A stretch of DNA of 40,582 nt from an uncultured Spirochaetaceae bacterium (GTDB lineage Bacteria > Spirochaetota > Spirochaetia > Sphaerochaetales > Sphaerochaetaceae): the NCBI GenBank assembly GCA_944389015.1, contig CALXKS010000035.1, forward strand, positions 1-40,582. The letters are read 5' to 3'. Numbering within the stretch: the first letter of the stretch is position 1; every line of letters begins with the position of its first letter. The notes beneath the pieces were generated by a model that saw only the letters and a list, made by a program, of their open reading frames with translations, ran no database searches and was not told where the DNA came from. The translations under genes were made by a program, and so were the position numbers. Of this stretch, positions 1 through 5,798 are shown one piece after another.

Positions 1-231
1 GCGTTGAAGAGAGAAACAGAGAAGGTACGGGAGGAGAGCCTGAAGAAAGGCGAAGCTGATGGACTAAAGAAAGGACGTCTGGAAGGACGTCTGGAAGGTG
101 AAGCCAATGGGCTCAGAAAGGCTGCAAAAAGCATGCTTGAAGATGGTTCCATCCCTATTCCGAAGATAGCAGAGTTCTCCGGGCTTACCATTGGTGAGGT
201 TGAGAGCATCAGGAATAGCCTTAATGCATGA
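1..231 (+). CDS. Rpn-family nuclease/transposase, C-terminal end (partial)
   Basis: The reading frame is open at the left edge, so only the last 76 codons are present; the catalytic PD-(D/E)XK core would lie upstream. What remains is a highly charged Lys/Glu/Gly helix with KKGEADGLKKGRLEGRLEGE-type repeats, followed by a short helical tail (PIPKIAEFSGLTIGEVESIR). This Glu-Gly-rich coil plus 'IAxxTGLSxEEIxxI'-like end is the usual C-terminus of Rpn/PDDEXK_2 recombination-promoting nucleases. The apparent TTG at position 4 is internal. A 12-base unit is duplicated at 71-94 inside the coil, which suggests length variation by slippage. The family assignment rests on the tail alone. Confidence 0.6.
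   Translation, partial: ALKRETEKVREESLKKGEADGLKKGRLEGRLEGEANGLRKAAKSMLEDGSIPIPKIAEFSGLTIGEVESIRNSLNA
71..94 (+). repeat. two-copy 12-bp tandem repeat in the Rpn tail
   Basis: The unit AAGGACGTCTGG occurs twice head to tail (71-82 and 83-94) and partly a third time. It encodes the Gly-Arg-Leu-Glu repeat of the coil. In-frame repeats of this kind expand and contract without breaking the gene. Confidence 0.7.
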
Positions 232-276
232 TTTGTAAGGACTCTGAACAAATACTTGCAGTTATAAAAAATGAAA

Positions 277-311
277 TATGCTATCTCTTTATTTTATTGA
301 GAGATAGCATA
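277..311 (-). terminator. intrinsic terminator after the sugar ABC operon
   Basis: A 12-bp perfect stem (277-288 with 300-311) encloses an 11-nt A/T loop. Read on the minus strand it is followed by an interrupted T-rich run (complement of 259-276). It lies 16 bases beyond the stop of the binding-protein gene and may also stop plus-strand transcripts from the Rpn gene. Confidence 0.75.
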
Positions 312-326
312 AATTATGGTAACTGA

Positions 327-1616
327 TTAACCAGCAGAATTCTGACGGGCATAATCATCAAGCTGAAGCTGGATGAAGTCTGCCATATCGCTTACAGCTT
401 GGTCTATATCTTTTCCTTCTTCTGTGACTTTCTGTATTTCTGACTGGTATGTATGGTAAATCTGGTAGCCGGACGGCATCCAGATTCCAGTCACTTCCGG
501 GTTTGATGAGAGCGTCTGATCCACCGCAGTCCTATACAGCGGGTGTTCGTCCAGGAAGGCTTTGAATTCATTGCTTTCATAGACGGAATTGGAAGCTGGC
601 AGGAAGCCTGTCTCCTCTGCCCATTTCTGCTGGCATTCCTTTGAGAGAATATAATCCATGAAAGCTTTCACAGCATCTGAATCGGAGAACATGAAAAGCG
701 CGCTTCCCCCTATGTTCACGCCTCCTGTTGCATTCTCATCTGTCATCGGGACAAATGCAGTCGCAATTTCAAACCTGTCTCCTACAAGACGCTGGACAGT
801 AGGCAGATGGTCGGATGCATTGAGCATTGCTGCTGCACGTCCAGAAGCGAATTCCTGTACCTGATCTGCTGTATTGAGCACATAGCCTGTATCAAAGAAC
901 TGCTTCCAGTGGATGAGGAAATTCCTGAATGTCCCGTCTGTTTCGATCAGTACCTTTCTTGGAATACCGAAGTGTCCGTTCTTCCCATCCACCATGTATG
1001 ATAATCCATTCTGAGCTCCGATGAATGCACCAAGCTCATAGGTTGTGGGGGTTCCAGCGAATGCATAGCGTACTATATTCCCGTCCGCATCCTTCTTTCC
1101 TACCAGATGTGCTATAGCCGTGAATTCATCGATTGTCCGTGGCAGGATCACATTGGCCTCATCGAATACATCTTTGTTATAGTAAAGAATAAGCGATGAA
1201 CAGCAGAAGGGGACAGCAAGAAGACCACGCTCTGATGTGAATGCTCTTACCGCAGCAGGCAGAAGGAGATTCTTGTCGATTCCTGCATCATCAGCGGTAA
1301 TGAGATAATCCGATTCTTTCATATCGAGGCAGGCTGTTGCATCCATTGCTGCTATCTCTGGAAGTTCTGATGTGCCAGCAGCTGCCTTTACCTTGGCGAG
1401 GACATCATTGGCCGCTCCCTGATATATTCCCTCTGCAGTGACTCCGAGTTCTTTTCCGACAGTACTGTTGAATCCATCAAGTATTTCATCGAAGACCTGG
1501 CTATGAGTGCCTGTGAACTGATGCCATATTGTTATAGTGTTCTCTTCCTTGCTTCCTCCTGCGTAGATGGATAGAGAAGCAAGCATGAGAAGAAGAAGTG
1601 AAAATGCTTTTCTCAT
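327..1616 (-). CDS. ABC sugar transporter, extracellular solute-binding protein family 1
   Basis: A 429-aa family 1 solute-binding protein (UgpB/MalE-like) that would capture a sugar or glycerol-phosphate-type ligand and deliver it to the two permeases encoded upstream. Residues 1-19 form a signal peptide (Arg-Lys, Leu-rich core, cleavage after IYA). The mature protein starts GGSKEENTITIWHQFTG; the 'ITIWHQ' strand and the later 'LLAVPFCCSSLILYYNKDVFDEA' region are typical of the family. There is no lipobox Cys, so it appears to be freely periplasmic rather than a lipoprotein. It is the last gene of a three-gene operon, 10 bases after the UgpE-like permease, with its own SD (GAGGA, 7 nt before ATG). 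The ligand cannot be told from sequence. Confidence 0.9.
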   Translation of the reverse strand: MRKAFSLLLLMLASLSIYAGGSKEENTITIWHQFTGTHSQVFDEILDGFNSTVGKELGVTAEGIYQGAANDVLAKVKAAAGTSELPEIAAMDATACLDMKESDYLITADDAGIDKNLLLPAAVRAFTSERGLLAVPFCCSSLILYYNKDVFDEANVILPRTIDEFTAIAHLVGKKDADGNIVRYAFAGTPTTYELGAFIGAQNGLSYMVDGKNGHFGIPRKVLIETDGTFRNFLIHWKQFFDTGYVLNTADQVQEFASGRAAAMLNASDHLPTVQRLVGDRFEIATAFVPMTDENATGGVNIGGSALFMFSDSDAVKAFMDYILSKECQQKWAEETGFLPASNSVYESNEFKAFLDEHPLYRTAVDQTLSSNPEVTGIWMPSGYQIYHTYQSEIQKVTEEGKDIDQAVSDMADFIQLQLDDYARQNSAG

Positions 1617-1626
1617 AATGCATTCC

Positions 1627-2430
1627 TCAGTTGATGATGTTTCCGGAGAGTGTCTTCATAAGCTTTTTCCGTACTATCAACAGGATAATAAGAAAAGGAA
1701 AAGTAATCATCATGATAGCTGCGAATTGTGCGCCATATTCGCCTGATTCTGCGAATCCCAGCATCGATATCCCGACCTGGACGGTGCGCATGCGCATCCT
1801 GCTTGTTACTAGAAGAGGCCAGAGATAGCTGTTGAACCCTGTGATGAATGTCTGCAGGAATATCGCAGCTGCGATGCTCCTGGTAAGTGGCATCAGGATA
1901 TTCAGGATATACCGTATATCACCTGCTCCATCGATTACTGCAGCATCATATATATTCCTGTCATATGTGCTGTAGATTCCAAGGAGCATCAGAAGCGATG
2001 AAGCCGAGAAAAGAGATGGCAGGATGATTGCTGCATATGTATCAAGGAGTCCAAAAGCCCTGATGGTGCTGTAATTCGGATAGAGAAGCGCATCTGGAGG
2101 TATGAACATCGTTATGAGGAGCAATGATAGCACGATACGCTTGCCGCGGAATCTGAGATGCGTGAATGCGAATGCAGCGGCAATGGATATGGCGAGACGA
2201 AGAAATGCCTGGAGGGCTGCGGTGATGATGGAATTGAATACAAACAACGGATAGTATCTGTTTCCAAGCGCCATCCTGTAGTTCTCAAGGGAGAAGCGCG
2301 AGGGCAGAAGATGTGCTTGCTGATCGGTGAAATCCATCGGGGAGAATAGCGAAAGGGAGAATGCATACAGCAGAGGAAAGGCTATGATGATGGCCAGAAT
2401 GGCAAGCAGGAGCTTCTCAGCATATCTCAT
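1627..2430 (-). CDS. carbohydrate ABC transporter permease (UgpE/MalG-like)
   Basis: A 267-aa inner-membrane permease with about six transmembrane segments, starting with a Leu/Ile-rich helix at residues 7-28. The EAA loop that contacts the ATPase is visible as DAAVIDGAGDIRYILNILMP (about residues 163-182). The start has a strong SD (GGAGG, 7 nt spacing) that lies inside the end of the upstream permease gene, with which it overlaps by 14 bases, so the two are probably translationally coupled. It forms the translocation pore together with its MalF/UgpA-like partner. No ATPase gene is in the operon. Confidence 0.92.
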   Translation of the reverse strand: MRYAEKLLLAILAIIIAFPLLYAFSLSLFSPMDFTDQQAHLLPSRFSLENYRMALGNRYYPLFVFNSIITAALQAFLRLAISIAAAFAFTHLRFRGKRIVLSLLLITMFIPPDALLYPNYSTIRAFGLLDTYAAIILPSLFSASSLLMLLGIYSTYDRNIYDAAVIDGAGDIRYILNILMPLTRSIAAAIFLQTFITGFNSYLWPLLVTSRMRMRTVQVGISMLGFAESGEYGAQFAAIMMITFPFLIILLIVRKKLMKTLSGNIIN

Positions 2431-3271
2431 CGTGTTTCCTCCATTTTGCCAGAGCCAGGACCATAAGACCTGAGAAAGCCGCCATGAGTGTCGCTATTGA
2501 TGTCTCTGCACCATGGTTTCCGCTTCGGAATGCTTCAAGATAATAGTAGTACATGATGGTCTCTGTAGACCTGAATGGACCACCTGCGGTAAGAATCATG
2601 ACTGGTGCGGATATCATTACAGCATCCTTGATAGCAAGGAATACAATGACTGCAAGCATTGGCCTTGCTTCTGGAAGCTCTATCATGAAAAGCGTCCGAA
2701 GGTCTCCGGCGCCATCGATTGCTGCTGCTTCGATTATGCTTTTGTCAATCTTCCTGAATGAGGAGAGGAGCAGGATATAATCTATGCCGAAGTCAAGGAA
2801 AACCCCAAGGAATGCAAGTACAGCAATGGCATAATCAGGGCTTTCCAGCCATGGGATATCCATTGAGAACAACCTGTTGATTATAGATATTCTTCCACGG
2901 AATATCTCCCGGAAGATAAGGGCCATCGAAGAAAGGGAAATGGCCATCGGTGTCAGGAATATGCACTCAGCAATGGCTGTATGCTTTTCCTTCCTTCTTG
3001 TAAGTACGGCAGCCAGCAGGATCAATAGCGTATTCAGCGGAAGAAAGATCACAAGGAAAAGCAATGTATGTCCGATGCTGCTGACGAATGCTTTATCTGA
3101 GAAGAGGCTTATATAGTTGTCCAGACCTGCGAACCCGATGATCTCCCCTTGCTGCGAGATGGTGCAGAATGAACCTATTATGCTCTTTGCAAGCGGGAAG
3201 AATGAGAACACTCCTGCAAGGATAAGCGATGGCATAAGGAGCAGGTAGGCTTTCAGGTTATTGCTCTTCAT
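2417..3271 (-). CDS. sugar ABC transporter permease (UgpA/MalF-like)
   Basis: A 284-aa permease with about six membrane helices. The EAA loop reads EAAAIDGAGDLRTLFMIELP. The frame is open to a TTG at 3301, but the better start is the ATG at 3271 (MKSNNLKAYLLLMPSLIL), which gives the usual N-terminus. There is no SD before this ATG. Instead, a promoter-like pair (TTTACA, 17 bp, TAAATT) ends 7 nt upstream, which implies a leaderless mRNA. It is the first gene of a leftward operon with an UgpE-like permease and a binding protein. The substrate is unknown. Confidence 0.88.
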   Translation of the reverse strand: MKSNNLKAYLLLMPSLILAGVFSFFPLAKSIIGSFCTISQQGEIIGFAGLDNYISLFSDKAFVSSIGHTLLFLVIFLPLNTLLILLAAVLTRRKEKHTAIAECIFLTPMAISLSSMALIFREIFRGRISIINRLFSMDIPWLESPDYAIAVLAFLGVFLDFGIDYILLLSSFRKIDKSIIEAAAIDGAGDLRTLFMIELPEARPMLAVIVFLAIKDAVMISAPVMILTAGGPFRSTETIMYYYYLEAFRSGNHGAETSIATLMAAFSGLMVLALAKWRKHDEIC

Positions 3272-3278
3272 GCTTGGA

Positions 3279-3307
3279 AATTTAAGCGGAAAACTATGCA
3301 ATGTAAA
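3279..3307 (-). promoter_or_regulatory. promoter of the sugar ABC operon, leaderless type
   Basis: On the minus strand, -35 TTTACA (3307-3302, 5 of 6 consensus) and -10 TAAATT (3284-3279, 4 of 6) are separated by 17 bp. The -10 ends 7 nt before the ATG at 3271, so transcription should begin at or next to the start codon. Confidence 0.55.
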
Positions 3308-3381
3308 TAAGGAAACTCATGGGTAGAGAAGCTATATTATTCCATAAAGCAGGGAAAGAGCGGAAAATAGTCTAGAAACCT

Positions 3382-3408
3382 CGTGTATAATCATATGTTA
3401 GGTACACG
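3382..3408. repeat. inverted repeat in the divergent intergenic region
   Basis: CGTGTA (3382-3387) and its reverse complement TACACG (3403-3408) flank 15 nt. The repeat lies between the divergent sugar ABC operon and the nucleotidyltransferase gene and contains a TATAAT. It could be an operator, but it is short. Confidence 0.3.
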
Positions 3409-3418
3409 GATTCGAAGG

Positions 3419-3436
3419 TAGAATCATCTCAGGAGG
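3419..3436 (+). promoter_or_regulatory. -10 box and SD of the nucleotidyltransferase gene
   Basis: TAGAAT (3419-3424, 5 of 6 consensus) is followed after exactly 6 nt by AGGAGG (3431-3436), which stands 6 nt before ATG 3443. Initiation 7 nt after the -10 would put the mRNA 5' end on the SD. A further TATAAT at 3386-3391 is an alternative -10 and would give a leader of about 45 nt. No good -35 is seen for either. Confidence 0.45.
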
Positions 3437-3442
3437 TTCGGA

Positions 3443-4351
3443 ATGAAACCTACATTGCTCGTTATGGCAGCTGGTATGGGTTCCCGCTATGGCGGTGTAA
3501 AGCAGATTGATGCAGTAGGAATGCATGGGGAGACACTTCTTGATTTCGGCGTATATGATGCATTCCACAATGGCTATGGAAAGGTCGTATTCATAATACG
3601 CAAGGATATTGAGCATGATTTCCGCGAGAGGCTGTTTGACAGGATAGCAAGGAATATGGATGCGGAGTATGTATTCCAGGAGAGAACGACGCTTCTGACA
3701 CCAGAGCAGGCAGAGATCTCAAAGGATAGGAAGAAGCCCTGGGGAACTATACAGGCCATCCTTGCTGCGAAGGATGCTGTCAAGACTCCTTTCACTGTCA
3801 TCAATGCAGATGATTATTACGGAAGGACTGCATACAAGATCCTTGGCGATTATCTATCAACGCTCTCCAATGATGATACGCATCATGCGATGGTTGGATA
3901 CAAATGCCGCAATACTATGAGTCTCTCCGGCTCTGTGACCAGGGCAATCTGCGTGATAAAGGATGGGAATCTTGTATCGATGGAGGAGAATCCAAAGATC
4001 GAGTTCGAGGGAGAAAAGGTTGTTACCAGGCTTCCTTCCGGAGATGTATATCTCACCGGCGAAGAGCCTGTATCGATGAACTTCTTCGGTTTCACACCGA
4101 AGGCATTCGAAAGCTTCATGGGATACTGGGAAAGATTCCTGGCGAAGAATGTTGCGGAGCCTAAGGTTGAGTGTCTTCTTCCGAATGGCGCATCGGAGAT
4201 GGTCACATCCGGAGAAGGATCCATCAGAGTCTTCACGACTCCGGACAAATGGTTCGGCATGACATACTCCGAAGATAAGGCAATGGTTATGTCTGAGCTC
4301 AGGAAGAAGATCGAGGAAGGGTATTATCCGGAGAAGCTCTGGGAGAAATAA
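3443..4351 (+). CDS. NTP-transferase family nucleotidyltransferase
   Basis: A 302-aa protein of the sugar-nucleotide pyrophosphorylase fold. The N-terminus carries the nucleotide-binding signature LVMAAGMGSRYGGVKQ (residues 5-20), and the metal/base-binding stretch is VINADDYYG (about 115-123). This family transfers NMP from an NTP to a sugar phosphate or similar acceptor in the cytoplasm. The gene has a strong SD and stands alone, with a probable terminator just after it. It lies divergent from the sugar ABC operon, so a shared role in carbohydrate metabolism is possible but not shown. The exact acceptor is not predictable; glucose-1-phosphate uridylyltransferase-like proteins are the nearest well-known relatives. 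Confidence 0.85.
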   Translation: MKPTLLVMAAGMGSRYGGVKQIDAVGMHGETLLDFGVYDAFHNGYGKVVFIIRKDIEHDFRERLFDRIARNMDAEYVFQERTTLLTPEQAEISKDRKKPWGTIQAILAAKDAVKTPFTVINADDYYGRTAYKILGDYLSTLSNDDTHHAMVGYKCRNTMSLSGSVTRAICVIKDGNLVSMEENPKIEFEGEKVVTRLPSGDVYLTGEEPVSMNFFGFTPKAFESFMGYWERFLAKNVAEPKVECLLPNGASEMVTSGEGSIRVFTTPDKWFGMTYSEDKAMVMSELRKKIEEGYYPEKLWEK

Positions 4352-4363
4352 ACTTCATATTGA

Positions 4364-4394
4364 GGATCCTGATTCATTCCAGGATTCTCTTTTA
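4364..4394 (+). terminator. probable intrinsic terminator after the nucleotidyltransferase
   Basis: GGATCCTG (4364-4371) pairs with CAGGATTC (4380-4387; one G-U pair) across an 8-nt loop and is followed by TCTTTTA. It starts 12 bases after the stop codon. Confidence 0.5.
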
Positions 4395-4416
4395 CTGCAT
4401 TTCCATGCAGATAGGG

Positions 4417-4431
4417 TATTGTTTGCACATG
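4417..4431 (+). promoter_or_regulatory. -10 box and leaderless start of the unknown acidic protein
   Basis: TATTGT (4417-4422, 4 of 6 consensus) lies 6 nt before ATG 4429 and no SD precedes this ATG. A perfect 6-bp hairpin (4395-4410) sits immediately upstream, over the spacer region. No convincing -35 was found. Confidence 0.35.
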
Positions 4432-5640
4432 GGTAAGAAAGACTTCATTATGAACAATAAGCCTGCAGGGCGTATTTCCCCTGATAATTCAATCGTCATA
4501 GAGAAAGTTCTCATGCTTATCAACCAGGGCAGGGGATATGATGCAATGGACGAGATCGGGAAACTTGATATAACCAAGGATGATCCCGATTACTATTTCA
4601 TCAGAGGTCTTACCGGGTTTGTCCATCTTTCCATGGGAGCAGAGTCGAATGATGATGATATAGCTTTCGATAGTGCCCATGAAGCCAGCAGGTGCTTCCA
4701 TGAAGCCTATGACCATGGGGTCATTCTTCCTGGGATGGAGGAAGCCATGGAGTTCTCGGACAACCTTATAGATGGGGATTTCGATGCGATAGACGAGAAG
4801 TTCGGGACAGATGAATATGATCCGATGGAAAGGCTTTCACGGACGATAATGACTTCAATGCCTCTTATCAGCAATGATGATGCATCGGATGAGGGAGATG
4901 ATTTCTATGCTGTCATCCGCATCGCAGATGATTGTGATATCTCCATCGATGATTTCAGGGAGCACCTTTCGGATGTCAGGCATCAGAGGATCAGAAAGAA
5001 GAAGGGAGCAGGGTCGATCAGGTTCACCGTATCTGGCGTGGATTGTGAGATAGAAAGGCTTGCAGCAGAGAGCCCTGATGATCTGAGACAGCTGAAGAAA
5101 GCAATAGAGGAAGAGGAAATCCTATCGGATTTTGACAGTGTCGATGATATCTCGCAATGCCGTACTGTCATCCGTGTTTCAGTGCATAGGGGCAGGGATA
5201 AGCAGGATGGGTCGCTCAGAGGAATCTGCTTTGCATCGCTTATAGATTCGATCATTGCCAATATCAAGGCAGAATCTGTAGAGGTTTTCGGCTATCTGTA
5301 TGATGCCTCATGCCTCCTGTCGGCCTTCGAAGATTCCCCGACCCCTCTTCTCATGATGGAGATGCTTCCTGTTCCTGGTATCAGGAAGATCAAAGGTGGC
5401 TATGCATTCGAGACCACTGGATTCCGATGCTATGGATTGCCGGAGCTCAGCGGAAGGATCTCTGCCGATGACCTGTATGAGGCATATGATGCTGCTGATG
5501 CTGTCATCACAGAGATAATGAAATACTCCGTGCTTTTCAGATACGGTATCATGCCGGAAGGGAAGTTCACCCATATATCAGGACTTTCATTTGCAGTAAA
5601 GGGATTGAAGGATAAGCATCTGGAAGTTCATATACGGTGA
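4429..5640 (+). CDS. unknown acidic cytoplasmic protein
   Basis: I do not recognise this 403-aa protein with confidence. It has no signal peptide or membrane segment and is very acidic. The N-terminal third looks helical and TPR-like (repeat-length helices; a 'DPDYYFIRGLTGFVHLSMG' segment followed by 'AHEASRCFHEAYDHG'). The C-terminal part contains 'FETTGFRCYGLPEL', which recalls the TTG-x(4)-GLPE motif I associate with DUF4261/DUF4026-type proteins; that link is tentative. The frame is open from a TTG at 4360, but ATG 4429 (MGKKDF) fits a -10 box 6 nt upstream; ATG 4450 is another option. It is single-standing between the nucleotidyltransferase and feoAB. Confidence 0.7.
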   Translation: MGKKDFIMNNKPAGRISPDNSIVIEKVLMLINQGRGYDAMDEIGKLDITKDDPDYYFIRGLTGFVHLSMGAESNDDDIAFDSAHEASRCFHEAYDHGVILPGMEEAMEFSDNLIDGDFDAIDEKFGTDEYDPMERLSRTIMTSMPLISNDDASDEGDDFYAVIRIADDCDISIDDFREHLSDVRHQRIRKKKGAGSIRFTVSGVDCEIERLAAESPDDLRQLKKAIEEEEILSDFDSVDDISQCRTVIRVSVHRGRDKQDGSLRGICFASLIDSIIANIKAESVEVFGYLYDASCLLSAFEDSPTPLLMMEMLPVPGIRKIKGGYAFETTGFRCYGLPELSGRISADDLYEAYDAADAVITEIMKYSVLFRYGIMPEGKFTHISGLSFAVKGLKDKHLEVHIR

Positions 5641-5745
5641 ATTCCTGATATCCAGGATTTCCAGCAGCGAAAGGAATAGGGATGGCATGCCCTGGTACGG
5701 ATGAGGTGGGTTCCTAGCCATATGGTCTTCGTGGGAATGTCTGAC

Positions 5746-5798
5746 AGATTGATTAATCTATGGCCATCATCGTATCCTTATTCCGGTTAGCTATATGA
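5746..5798 (+). promoter_or_regulatory. possible feoAB promoter with overlapping inverted repeat and mini-ORF
   Basis: TTGATT (5749-5754) and TATCCT (5773-5778), 18 bp apart, would start transcription near 5785, about 10 nt before the feoAB ATG. The perfect inverted repeat AGATT-gatt-AATCT (5746-5759) overlaps the -35 and could be an operator. In the same stretch, an ATG at 5760 opens a 12-codon frame (MAIIVSLFRLAI) whose TGA overlaps the feoAB start as ATGA; it would only be transcribed from a promoter further upstream. The feoAB ATG has only a poor SD (GGTTAG). Confidence 0.3.

Noticed and set aside
4395..4410. CTGCAT-TTCC-ATGCAG hairpin as a terminator
   Set aside because: A perfect 6-bp stem but no T-run follows it; the better terminator is the hairpin at 4364-4387. 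It may be an operator, but nothing supports that.
5643..5657. Short hairpin after the unknown acidic protein gene as a terminator
   Set aside because: Only a 5-bp stem (TCCTG with CAGGA) followed by TTTCC; too weak to call.
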